Assembly: GCF_004210215.2 (NCBI RefSeq) | Contig: NZ_CP067394.1 | Coordinates: 3,348,001 to 3,412,000 of the forward strand | Length of the DNA: 64,000 nucleotides | Direction: 5' to 3' | DNA from: Cryobacterium sp. SO1 | GTDB taxonomy: Bacteria; Actinomycetota; Actinomycetes; Actinomycetales; Microbacteriaceae | In this document: piece after piece, positions 55,303-62,900 of the stretch | Layout of the letters: every line of letters begins with the position of its first letter | How positions within the stretch are numbered: the stretch's first letter is position 1 | Notes under the pieces: generated by a model | The model's input: only the letters and a program-made list of their open reading frames with translations | Databases searched by the model: none | Told to the model about the DNA's origin: nothing | Program-made: the position numbers and the translations under genes

Positions 55303-57591
55303 TCACGGCAGAAGCCGGATTCGGTCCGCTGACCCCGGTTCCAGATCGTGGCGAGCCGCCAACCAACGCTCCAGCTCCAGGGCCGGAATCGGCTGTGACA
55401 TGAAGAAGCCCTGCGCGTGATCGCAGCCGTACCGGGCCAGCTCGTCGTACGCAACACTGCTCTCCACACCCTCGGCGACCATCCGCAGGCCCAGGCTGTG
55501 GGCCAGGTCGATGGTGGACGCCACCAGGGACGCGGCGCGGGCGTCGTCGGCCATCGGCACCACGAAGGAGCGGTCCAGCTTGAGTTCGTCGATGGGCAGG
55601 TCCCTCAGGTAGGAGAGCGAGCTGTAGCCGGTGCCGAAGTCGTCGACGGCGATCTGGATCCCGGCCTCCCGGAGCCGGCTGAGCACGTCCCTGGCTCGGC
55701 CCCTGTCGCTCATCAGGAAGTCCTCGGTGATCTCCAGCATCAGCGCCGACGCCGGCAGCCGGCGTGCGGTGACCATCCGCACGATCTCCTCGGGGAACTC
55801 GACGTTCACCAGCGAGCTGGCCGATATGTTGACCGCGATGGTCAGGGAGCGGCCGGCGTTCTGCCAGAGCACGGCCTGATCGAGTGCCGTACCCAGCACG
55901 ATCCGGGTGAGCGCGTGCATCAACCCCGATTCCTCGGCGAGGTCGAGGAAGTCCACGGGCAGCAACAGGCCGCGGGTGGGATGCTGCCAACGCACCAGAG
56001 CCTCGACCCCGGTCACCTCGCCGGTTCGCAGGCTGATCTTGGGTTGGTAGTACACCACGAGCTGGTCGTCGGACACGGCCAGGCGCAGTTCCTGCAGGGT
56101 GCGCAGCCTGGTGTCGCCGTGGCTGTCATCTTCGGACTGGTACACGTGGTGACCGCCCCGGCCGGACTTGGCCTTGTACATCGCCATGTCGGCCCGGCGC
56201 AGCAGGTCGCCGAGGTCGTGGCCCTGCTCGGGGAAGAGGGCTATGCCAATGCTGGCGCTGGTCTGCACGGCCAGCCCCTCGAGGCTGAAGGTCTGCGCGA
56301 GCGCGTCGCGCAGACTCAGCGCCACGGTGGTCGCCTCGGCCTCGCCGGCGTTCACCAGCAGGATGGCGAACTCGTCACCGCCGAGACGGGCCAGCGTGGC
56401 GTCCGGCGGCAGCGCCGCGGCCAGACGGTCGCTCACCTGCACCAGCAGCCTGTCGCCGACGTCGTGGCCGAGGCTGTCGTTGACTTCCTTGAACCTGTCG
56501 AGGTCGAGCAGCAGCAGCGCGCTGTGCCGTTGCCGCGTTGCGTCGCGGCTGAGTGTGAGCAGCGCCGGCGCATCCGCGTAGAGCGCCCTCCGGTTAGGCA
56601 GGCCGGTCAGGTCGTCCGTTCGGGCTTGCCGGCGCAGCAATCGCTGCCGGAACACCAGCGGGATCGCGGCCAGGGACACGGTGAGGCTGGCCAGGATGAC
56701 CGCGGCAACGGGTTGCACCACCTGCGTGCCGAGGATCAGTATGCCCAGTCCGGCGGCAACGGCGACGGCGGGCACGAAGAGGGCCGGGGTCTTGCGGTCC
56801 CCGGCGGAGGGGCCGCGGTGCGGGCGGCCGGCGGCGTCGACCCACACGACCATCAGCGCGAGTCCGAGCGCCCACGCCGCGTCGAGCGGCAGGCCGACGA
56901 GGTAGGTGCCGCTCACCTCGACGAGCGCGTAGACCACGTCGGCGGCGGCGAAGACGACGAGGCCGCCGACCAAGAAGGCCCAGCGCGGGCCGATGCGCAA
57001 GCCCGGAGCGGCGGCGATACCGGCGATGACGGCGACCAGGAGCAGGTCGAAGCCCGGGTAGGCCACCGCGATGGCCGTCGCCAGGATCGCCGACTCGTCA
57101 ACCGCTTCGGTGAGTACCGGGGCGAGGAGGGCGGCGAGGACCGCGGCGGCACCCAGGGCGCCGACGGCGCTGTCCAGCAGGACCGACCAGGCCAGGCCGC
57201 GCATCTGACTGCGCACCAGCGCGACCAGGGCGGCGAGCATCAGCGGGTAGAAGAGCAGGTAGCCGACATCGGCCGGGGACGGGAACGCCAACCCGCCCGC
57301 GGCATCCATCGCGGTCACCTCGTAGGTGTCTGCGGCGGCGTTGAACGTCACCGCGAGTGTGGCGAACAGCACGTCGCCGCGGGCGAAGCGGGTGCGCACG
57401 GCGGCCAGCCAGAAGACCGCGGCGGGCACCCATTGGGTGAGTACGCTCAGCCAGATGTCGACGAGGGGGTTCGGCCCCGCACCGTGCAGCAGCAGGCCGA
57501 CGGTATACGCCGCCACCAGCACAAAAACGGCCCAGATCAGCCAACGGTCCCCGTCGCCGCGAAGCCTCCGGTCACGCCAGTTCACCCTCAC
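55303..57591 (-). CDS. Membrane GGDEF-EAL protein (cyclic di-GMP turnover)
   Basis: 762 residues. About nine TM segments in the first 300 residues (a MASE-like sensor), a GGDEF domain with LARLGGDEFAIL, and a C-terminal EAL domain with intact EALVRW, ITEDFL, DDFGTGYSSLSYLRDLPIDELKLD and the loop-6 region GVES. No RxxD inhibition site precedes GGDEF. Both catalytic motifs look intact, so either synthesis or hydrolysis is possible. GTG at 57591 with AGGGAGAG upstream is preferred. Confidence 0.92.
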   Translation of the reverse strand: MRVNWRDRRLRGDGDRWLIWAVFVLVAAYTVGLLLHGAGPNPLVDIWLSVLTQWVPAAVFWLAAVRTRFARGDVLFATLAVTFNAAADTYEVTAMDAAGGLAFPSPADVGYLLFYPLMLAALVALVRSQMRGLAWSVLLDSAVGALGAAAVLAALLAPVLTEAVDESAILATAIAVAYPGFDLLLVAVIAGIAAAPGLRIGPRWAFLVGGLVVFAAADVVYALVEVSGTYLVGLPLDAAWALGLALMVVWVDAAGRPHRGPSAGDRKTPALFVPAVAVAAGLGILILGTQVVQPVAAVILASLTVSLAAIPLVFRQRLLRRQARTDDLTGLPNRRALYADAPALLTLSRDATRQRHSALLLLDLDRFKEVNDSLGHDVGDRLLVQVSDRLAAALPPDATLARLGGDEFAILLVNAGEAEATTVALSLRDALAQTFSLEGLAVQTSASIGIALFPEQGHDLGDLLRRADMAMYKAKSGRGGHHVYQSEDDSHGDTRLRTLQELRLAVSDDQLVVYYQPKISLRTGEVTGVEALVRWQHPTRGLLLPVDFLDLAEESGLMHALTRIVLGTALDQAVLWQNAGRSLTIAVNISASSLVNVEFPEEIVRMVTARRLPASALMLEITEDFLMSDRGRARDVLSRLREAGIQIAVDDFGTGYSSLSYLRDLPIDELKLDRSFVVPMADDARAASLVASTIDLAHSLGLRMVAEGVESSVAYDELARYGCDHAQGFFMSQPIPALELERWLAARHDLEPGSADRIRLLP

Positions 57592-57692
57592 GTGACTCTC
57601 CCTCAGATCTCCGCTCAGCCTACCGCCCGGCCGGTCGTGGCTTTGGTCACGCACCGAGGCTCGCGACAAGCGGAAAGGGCGTACCCGAAACG

Positions 57693-57728
57693 AGAGAATG
57701 ACCCCGGCAACCGCCGGGGTCATTCTCT
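57693..57728 (-). terminator. Perfect hairpin terminator behind rpmJ
   Basis: AGAGAATGACCCCGGC / GCCGGGGTCATTCTCT, a 16-bp perfect stem with an AACC loop, 74 bp downstream of the L36 gene. It may also insulate the GGDEF-EAL gene start. Confidence 0.82.
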
Positions 57729-57801
57729 ATGGGCTGGAAATGCCAACTCGTTTATCGAGCGGCAGCGGATCGGCCGGACCCGCGTGCCGCATTCGACGGG
57801 A

Positions 57802-57924
57802 TCAACCCTGGCGAGCCTTGAATCGGGGATTCAGCTTGTTGATGACGTATGTGCGCCCGTGGCGCCGCACCGTCTGTGAACCCTGCATCTTCTTCATCGA
57901 ACCCAGTGAATTTCGTACCTTCAT
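57802..57924 (-). CDS. rpmJ: 50S ribosomal protein L36, cysteine-free type
   Basis: 40 residues ([20 protein letters not shown], then [19 protein letters not shown]). This is the L36 paralogue without the zinc-binding Cys/His set (YkgO/RpmJ2-like, C-minus form), which in other bacteria replaces the zinc form when zinc is scarce. The ATG at 57924 follows GGAAGGGAG. It lies 48 bp behind soxR on the same strand. I see no Zur-like box in that gap, so it may depend on the soxR transcript. Confidence 0.93.
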   Translation of the reverse strand: MKVRNSLGSMKKMQGSQTVRRHGRTYVINKLNPRFKARQG

Positions 57925-57972
57925 CCTGGCTCCCTTCCGTCGGTTACCCAAAGCAACGCTGGGCGGCCGGAT

Positions 57973-58437
57973 TTATTCCGCGCCGGCTGCCTCCGGCACG
58001 TCCAGCACCCGGCGGGGGCCGGCGCCGTCGGTGCGCAGCCGGTCGTCGGAGTTCACCACGGCGCACCGGGTCTGGGACAGGCAGCCGCAACCGATGCAGC
58101 CGGTCAGCTCGGCCTGCATCCGCTCGAGCACCGCCTGCTGCCGGGCGAGGTGCTCGCCCCAGCTGGCGGAGATGGTGCTCCACTCGGCCCGGCTGGGCGG
58201 GCGGCTGTCCGGCAGCTCTTTCAGCGTCTCGGCAACCTCGGCCAACGAGATCCCGTAACGCACCGAGACTTGGATGAGGGCGATGCGCCGCAGGACGTGG
58301 CGCGGAAAGAGCCGCGCATTGCCGTTCGAACGTGTCGCCGGGATCAGGCCCTGCGTCTCGTAGTAGCGCACGGTGGAGACGGGCACTCCGGCGCGGGCGG
58401 CAATCTGCCCGATCGGCAGGAGGTCGTTGCTGGACAA
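57973..58437 (-). CDS. soxR: SoxR redox-sensing transcriptional regulator
   Basis: 154 residues, MerR family. Helix-turn-helix GQIAARAGVPVSTVRYYETQGLI, dimer helix, and the [2Fe-2S] cluster motif CIGCGCLSQTRC (C114, C117, C119, C125). SoxR activates its target promoter when the cluster is oxidised by superoxide or redox-cycling drugs. TTG start at 58437. It is divergent from the superoxide dismutase gene, which is probably its target through the site at 58466. Confidence 0.95.
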   Translation of the reverse strand: MSSNDLLPIGQIAARAGVPVSTVRYYETQGLIPATRSNGNARLFPRHVLRRIALIQVSVRYGISLAEVAETLKELPDSRPPSRAEWSTISASWGEHLARQQAVLERMQAELTGCIGCGCLSQTRCAVVNSDDRLRTDGAGPRRVLDVPEAAGAE

Positions 58438-58461
58438 GTGCTCTGACAGTGGGCCGTCTCC

Positions 58462-58492
58462 TTGATCTCAAGTGCACTTGAGACGATATCGT
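58462..58492 (+). promoter_or_regulatory. SoxR-type promoter with 19-bp spacer and operator palindrome
   Basis: TTGATC (58462-58467) and TATCGT (58487-58492) are 19 bp apart, the long spacer typical of MerR-family promoters. The space holds the perfect 18-bp palindrome TCTCAAGTGCACTTGAGA at 58466-58483, a close match to a SoxR box (CCTCAAGTTAACTTGAGG). Confidence 0.88.
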
Positions 58493-58498
58493 AAACGA

Positions 58499-59122
58499 AT
58501 GACCGCATATACGCTTCCTCAGCTGACCTATGACTACGCCGCCCTCGAGCCCGCCATCAGCGGACGCATCATGGAGCTCCACCACAGCAAGCACCACCAG
58601 GCCTATGTGACCGGCGCCAACGCCGCACTCGACCAGCTTGCGCAGGCCCGCGAATCCGGCAACCTCACCTTCGTCAACAAGCTGCAGAAGGACCTCTCCT
58701 TCAACCTCGGCGGTCACGTGAACCACTCCATCTTCTGGACCAACATGTCCCCGAACGGTGGCGACATGCCCACCGGCGAGCTCGCTGCCGCGATCGACGA
58801 CACCTTCGGTTCGTTCGAGAAGTTCCAGGCGCACTTCACGGCCGTGGCCATGGGCGTCCAGGGCTCCGGCTGGTCGATCCTCGCGTGGGACACCCTGGGC
58901 CAGCAGCCCATCATCGTGCAGCTCTACGACCAGCAGGGCAACCTCCCCGCCGGCATCGTGCCGCTGCTCATGCTCGACGTCTGGGAGCACGCCTACTACC
59001 TCGACTACCAGAACGTGCGCGCCGACTACGTCAAGGCGTTCTGGACCGTCACCGACTGGGCCAACGTCTCCGCTCGCTTCGAGAAGGCGCGCGACACCAC
59101 CTCGGGCCTGATCACGCTCTAA
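58499..59122 (+). CDS. sodA: Superoxide dismutase (Fe/Mn)
   Basis: 207 residues. Metal ligands follow the family: H in LHHSKHHQAYV, H in VNHSIFW, D and H in LDVWEHAYYLDY. The N-terminus TAYTLPQLTYDYAALEP and the GGHVNHSIFWTNMSPNGGD segment are typical of Mn-type enzymes. ATG at 58499. It is divergent from soxR with a SoxR-type promoter between, and family B copy 4 lies behind it. Confidence 0.96.
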   Translation: MTAYTLPQLTYDYAALEPAISGRIMELHHSKHHQAYVTGANAALDQLAQARESGNLTFVNKLQKDLSFNLGGHVNHSIFWTNMSPNGGDMPTGELAAAIDDTFGSFEKFQAHFTAVAMGVQGSGWSILAWDTLGQQPIIVQLYDQQGNLPAGIVPLLMLDVWEHAYYLDYQNVRADYVKAFWTVTDWANVSARFEKARDTTSGLITL

Positions 59123-59138
59123 CCACCCTCTCCCCTTC

Positions 59139-59199
59139 CGCGAACTGTGAGAAAAGCACCCAAAAACTCGAGTTTGTGGGGCTTAACTCACGGTTCGCG
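59139..59199. repeat. Palindromic element family B, copy 4
   Basis: Arms CGCGAACTGTGAGAAAAGC and GCTTAACTCACGGTTCGCG. Its right arm gives the PdxH-like gene its stop (GTT CGC GAA CCG TGA). With copy 5 it brackets that gene. Confidence 0.9.
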
Positions 59200-59742
59200 A
59201 ACCTGGATGCGGTGGCGAGTGTGGTTGCGGTCGGCTCGCGCCTGCCAGAACTCCAGTTCGGTCGGGCGCAGCGCGTAGAGCTGCCAGGCCGGATTGGGGG
59301 TGCCGTCGGCAGCGGGGCGTTCGGCCCAGTCCCGGGCGGAGCCCTTTGCCGAGAGCTCCACGACCGGGCCGACCAGCCGCACCTGACGGCCGAGCTCCGA
59401 CCAGTAGAAGTTCATCGCGGCCTGCGGGTTGGCCGTCAACTCACGGCCCTTGCGCGAGGTGCGGGAACTGGCGAACTGCCAGCCGTCGTCGTCGACGTCC
59501 TTGAGGATGAGCATCCGCGACGACGGAGCCCCGCCCGTCTCGCCGAGCACGCTATCGGCGGATGCGCCGACGGTCGCGAGGCTGAACGCGTGCGGCTGCC
59601 GCACCCCGGCGGCGAGCGCCGCCTCGAGCCAGTCGAGGAACAGTTCCACCGGGTCGGCCGGGGCGGTCGCCGGGTCGAACAGTGGCAGGTTGTCTGGGAA
59701 GTCGGGCAGGGCGCGGAGCCGTGCTCTCAAGGTGTCACTCAC
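59188..59742 (-). CDS. pdxH: Pyridoxamine 5'-phosphate oxidase-like protein
   Basis: 184 residues. Sequence blocks match PdxH: DPVELFLDWLEAALAAGVRQPHAFSLATVG, SRMLILKDVDDDGWQFAS, RKGRELTANPQAAMNFYWSELGRQVRLVGPV and the C-terminal PTELEFWQARADRNHTRHRI. The enzyme would oxidise pyridoxamine phosphate to pyridoxal phosphate with FMN; some members instead act on other substrates. GTG at 59742 gives the family start, ATG at 59760 is an alternative. The gene is bracketed by two family B palindromes. Confidence 0.85.
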   Translation of the reverse strand: MSDTLRARLRALPDFPDNLPLFDPATAPADPVELFLDWLEAALAAGVRQPHAFSLATVGASADSVLGETGGAPSSRMLILKDVDDDGWQFASSRTSRKGRELTANPQAAMNFYWSELGRQVRLVGPVVELSAKGSARDWAERPAADGTPNPAWQLYALRPTELEFWQARADRNHTRHRIQVREP

Positions 59743-59766
59743 GTTCGCGAGCCTACCCATCCGCCC

Positions 59767-59827
59767 CGCGAACCGTGAGAAAAGCACCTAAAACTCGAGA
59801 TCTTCGGTGCTTTTCTCACGGTTCGCG
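59767..59827. repeat. Palindromic element family B, copy 5
   Basis: The most regular copy: a 22-bp perfect stem (CGCGAACCGTGAGAAAAGC plus ACC facing its complement) around a 17-nt loop. It lies between the nagA stop and the PdxH-like gene start. Confidence 0.92.
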
Positions 59828-59838
59828 AGAGGGAGGCG

Positions 59839-61041
59839 CTAGACCCAGGTGCCCTCGAGGAGGGTCGCGTGCACGTGCAGGTCGGCGTCGAGGAGGACCA
59901 GGTCGGCCCGGAGGCCGGGCTGGATGCGGCCGCGGTCGGTGATGGCGAGCAGATCGGCGGGATTCTGGGTGGCGGCCCGGATCGCGAGCGGCAACGGCAC
60001 CCCGGCGGTGAGCACGGCGTACTGTAACGCGTGGCTGAGCGTGAGAACGCTGCCGGCTATCGTGCCATCCTCCAGTCGCGCCTGACCGTCGACCACTCGC
60101 ACATCCAGGGCGCCCAGTTTGTAGTCGCCGTCGGCGGCGCCGGCCGCGGCCATGGCATCCGTCACGAACACCGGGCGGGCGGGGCTCTCGGTGATCAGGC
60201 GGACCACGGCCGGATGCAGGTGCACCCCGTCGGCGACGAGTTCGGCGAACACCGTCGGGTCGTCCAGCAGCGCCAAGGCGGCACCCGGCGCCCGGTGGTG
60301 CAGCGGCCGCATGGCGTTGAAGACATGGGTGCCCGCGGTGGCGCCGGCCGCGATCGCCGCCTGGGTGAGGTCGTAGTCTGCATCGGTGTGGCCGACGGCG
60401 GCCACGGCGCCGTACTCAGCGATGCGTGCCACGGCGGCCAGGCCACCCTCCAGCTCCGGCGCGATGGTGACCATACGAACGGCGCCACCACCGGCCCCCA
60501 TCAGCCGGTCGACGCAGTCCGGGTCGGGCAGTAGCAGCAGGTCCTCGTCGTGCGCGCCCCGGTGCGCGGGGCTCAGCCACGGGCCCTCCAGGTGGATGCC
60601 GGCCAGCAGGCCGCCGCGCACAAGTTCGGCGAGCGCCCGCACCAGCCGTTCCATCTCGTCGATGGGCGCTGTCACCAGGCTGGCCATCATGGTGGTGGTG
60701 CCGTGGGCCAGGTGCGTCTGGGTGATGCGCGCAGCAACGGCGACGGTGTCGGCGTCGTTGAAGCTGACCCCGCCGCCGCCGTGGTTGTGGGCGTCGATGA
60801 ATCCCGGGGCCAGAATCCCGCCCGGGAGGCTGAGGTCCGCGGGTCGGGGTGGTTCGCCGGCCCCGCAGGCGACGATCAGAGCGCCGCTCACCTCGACCCA
60901 GCCGGGCGAGTACTCACGATCGGGCAGGATCACCGTGCCCGCGGCGAGCAGCAGCGGCATCTCGGTGCCCGGCCCGGCATCGCCCGGCAGCTCCGGTGCG
61001 TGCCCGGGCTCCGTGTCGGATCGGGTGCTGAGCGGTGTCAT
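59839..61041 (-). CDS. nagA: N-acetylglucosamine-6-phosphate deacetylase
   Basis: 400 residues. Amidohydrolase motifs: PGFIDAHNHGGGGVSF, GIHLEGPWL, AAVGHTDADYDLTQ, GTHVFNAMRPLHHRAP and FVTDAMAAAG. It removes acetyl from GlcNAc-6-phosphate, the first step after PTS uptake. An unusually long polar N-terminus precedes the barrel. It is the last gene of the EIIB-EIIA-nagA row and faces the DasR-like regulator gene across a shared control region. Confidence 0.94.
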   Translation of the reverse strand: MTPLSTRSDTEPGHAPELPGDAGPGTEMPLLLAAGTVILPDREYSPGWVEVSGALIVACGAGEPPRPADLSLPGGILAPGFIDAHNHGGGGVSFNDADTVAVAARITQTHLAHGTTTMMASLVTAPIDEMERLVRALAELVRGGLLAGIHLEGPWLSPAHRGAHDEDLLLLPDPDCVDRLMGAGGGAVRMVTIAPELEGGLAAVARIAEYGAVAAVGHTDADYDLTQAAIAAGATAGTHVFNAMRPLHHRAPGAALALLDDPTVFAELVADGVHLHPAVVRLITESPARPVFVTDAMAAAGAADGDYKLGALDVRVVDGQARLEDGTIAGSVLTLSHALQYAVLTAGVPLPLAIRAATQNPADLLAITDRGRIQPGLRADLVLLDADLHVHATLLEGTWV

Positions 61042-61074
61042 GACGATGTCTCCAGGATTCGAGAGGGCGGCGGG

Positions 61075-61548
61075 TCAGCCGCGCACGGTGAGAAAGGTGT
61101 CGGCGGCGGCGAGCTGCAGGCCGGCGGCCACGGCGTCGGCCAGAGTGATGTCCTCCGCCTGCCGCTCCAGGATGATCACCGGCACGATCGGGTCTCGGCC
61201 GCTGGCCACGATGGCGGGAACGTCGTAGCTGACGATCACGTCGCCGGCGATGACGGTGTCGCCCTGCTGGGCGCGCAGGACGAAACCCTCACCCTTGAGC
61301 TGCACGGTGTCGATGCCGAGGTGCACCAAGACCCCGACGCCCTCCGGCGCCACGATCACATAGGCGTGCGGGAACACCTTGAGCAGCTTTCCGCTGATCG
61401 GGGCGATCGCGTCGACGACGTCCCGGGGAGGATCGATCGCGCCGCCGGGGCCGACGATCGCCTGGGCGAAAGTGGGGTCGGGCACCAGGCCGAGTTCGAC
61501 GGCCCGGCCGGGAACGGGCGCGAGCACGATCAGGGAGGCGACGCTCAC
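61075..61548 (-). CDS. PTS sugar transporter EIIA (glucose type)
   Basis: 157 residues. The EIIA-Glc fold is clear: APISGKLLKVFPHAYVIVAPEGVGVLVHLGIDTVQLKGEGF with H61 and the phosphorylated H76 (15 residues apart, as in E. coli H75/H90), then VSYDVPAIVASGRDPIVPVIILE. GTG at 61548 overlaps the EIIB stop by four bases. It phosphorylates EIIB for amino-sugar uptake. Confidence 0.93.
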   Translation of the reverse strand: MSVASLIVLAPVPGRAVELGLVPDPTFAQAIVGPGGAIDPPRDVVDAIAPISGKLLKVFPHAYVIVAPEGVGVLVHLGIDTVQLKGEGFVLRAQQGDTVIAGDVIVSYDVPAIVASGRDPIVPVIILERQAEDITLADAVAAGLQLAAADTFLTVRG

Positions 61549-61778
61549 CTGAGGTCCTCGATGTCGTCGGCGAGGTTTTCGGCCTCGGGGCCGACGATGA
61601 CCTGCACGATGGTGCCGGACCTGAACACACCGTGGGCGCCGGCGGCCTTGAGGGCCGGCTCGTTGACCATCGCGGGGTCGGTCACTTCGGTGCGCAGCCG
61701 GGTGATGCACGCCTCGATGTCGACGACGTTGCCGGCGCCGCCGAGGCCGGCCAGGATCTGCTCTGCCTTGCTACTCAT
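61545..61778 (-). CDS. PTS sugar transporter EIIB
   Basis: 77 residues. The EIIB-Glc/NagE fold with the phosphocysteine C24 in DIEACITRLRTEV and the QVIVGPEAENLADDIEDL C-terminus. It carries phosphate from EIIA to the incoming sugar on EIIC. Its start lies in the 237-bp regulatory region shared with the divergent GntR gene. Confidence 0.95.
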   Translation of the reverse strand: MSSKAEQILAGLGGAGNVVDIEACITRLRTEVTDPAMVNEPALKAAGAHGVFRSGTIVQVIVGPEAENLADDIEDLR

Positions 61779-61867
61779 CAGTTACTCCTCGGAATGTATA
61801 CGGATCGGTGGGATGGAACGGTCGGGAAGGAGGCGCTCGTCGGCGAGCCGCTTTTGCGGGCCAGGCC

Positions 61868-61897
61868 TTGACAAACAGACCGCCGCACCTTCATTAT
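61868..61897 (+). promoter_or_regulatory. Promoter of the DasR-like gene
   Basis: TTGACA at 61868-61873 and CATTAT at 61892-61897 with an 18-bp spacer, close to the housekeeping consensus. Confidence 0.72.
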
Positions 61898-61905
61898 CGA
61901 GTAAT

Positions 61906-61944
61906 TGGACCGTACCAGTACGGACCACAAAGCGGAAGTGGTCC
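61906..61944. promoter_or_regulatory. DasR/NagR-like operator cluster
   Basis: The arms TGGACCGTAC and GTACGGACCA (61906-61927, 2-bp centre, one mismatch) resemble the dre site TGGTCTAGACCA. A GGACCAC / GTGGTCC inverted pair follows (61922-61944). It lies just behind the promoter at 61868, where a bound repressor would block it and probably the divergent EIIB-EIIA-nagA promoter as well. Confidence 0.68.
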
Positions 61945-62015
61945 GGTCGGTTGTCAGCTGGATCACAGAAAGCCGACTCCCCCGAAAGCCAACACCCCGG
62001 AAAGGTAGTGCCGTC

Positions 62016-62756
62016 GTGACACTCGACAGCCCGGTCCTCGCCACAGGCGCCGTGCCCAAGCACGTGCAGTTGCGGTCCATCCTGCTCGAACGAGTCGAGA
62101 CCACGTTGGCGCCCCACGCCGCGATCCCGCCGGAACGCAAGTTGATGACCAAGTACGGCGTGAGCCGGTCGACGGTGCGGGAGGCGATCCGTCAGCTGGT
62201 CGACGAGGGTGTGCTCTACCGCATCCAGGGCAAGGGCACCTTCGTCACCGGTGAGCGCGTGCAGAGCGACCTGCACCTTGCGTCGTTCACCGAGGACATG
62301 CGCCGGCGCGGCCTGGTGCCCGCCACCGTCGTGATGGGGTCCAGGTTGATCGAGGCGCCCCTCGACGTGCGGGCGGCGCTGGGCCTCAAGGCCGGTGCGC
62401 AGGTGCAGCGGGTCGAGCGCCTGCGGCTCGCGGGCGGCATCCCGATGGCCTTCGAACGCGGCTATTACCCCGCGGGTCTGCTGCCCGACCTCGGCGGCCA
62501 GGACCTCACACGTTCGCTGTACGCCACCTTCGCCACCGAGTACGGCCTGCGCATCGATCACGCCGAACAGACCGCGTGGGCCGAGACCGCAACTTCCGAA
62601 CTCGCCGAACCCCTCGGGATCACCGAGGGCGTTCCCCTTCTCGTTTTCCTCCGCACCTCGTCGGCGGGGTCCACCCCAGTTGAGCATGTCACCTCCTGGT
62701 ATCGGGGCGACCGCTACCAGATCCACATGACCCTCGACCTCAATCACGACCTGTAA
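62016..62756 (+). CDS. GntR/HutC family regulator, DasR/NagR-like
   Basis: 246 residues. Winged helix KHVQLRSILLERVETTLAPHAAIPPERKLMTKYGVSRSTVREAIRQLVDEGVLYRIQGKGTFV, then the HutC/UTRA effector domain (LASFTEDMRRRGLVPATVV, VERLRLAGGIPMAFERGYYP, LLVFLRTS, EHVTSWYRGDRYQIHMTL). Members sense glucosamine-6-phosphate and control GlcNAc genes. GTG at 62016 follows GGAAAGG. Its place in the middle of the locus, with a dre-like site, supports that role. Confidence 0.92.
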   Translation: MTLDSPVLATGAVPKHVQLRSILLERVETTLAPHAAIPPERKLMTKYGVSRSTVREAIRQLVDEGVLYRIQGKGTFVTGERVQSDLHLASFTEDMRRRGLVPATVVMGSRLIEAPLDVRAALGLKAGAQVQRVERLRLAGGIPMAFERGYYPAGLLPDLGGQDLTRSLYATFATEYGLRIDHAEQTAWAETATSELAEPLGITEGVPLLVFLRTSSAGSTPVEHVTSWYRGDRYQIHMTLDLNHDL

Positions 62757-62900
62757 TTCAGCCTGCCCAGCCCCACCGGGGCGGCCCGCCGGACCCTCCG
62801 GCAGCGCCAGCGCGCCGTGTTGCGGGAGCATCCCCCTCGACCTGCACCAGTTCCGTTCACCCGCCCACAGAAAATCCGAGCACAATCACAGGAGGAATCC

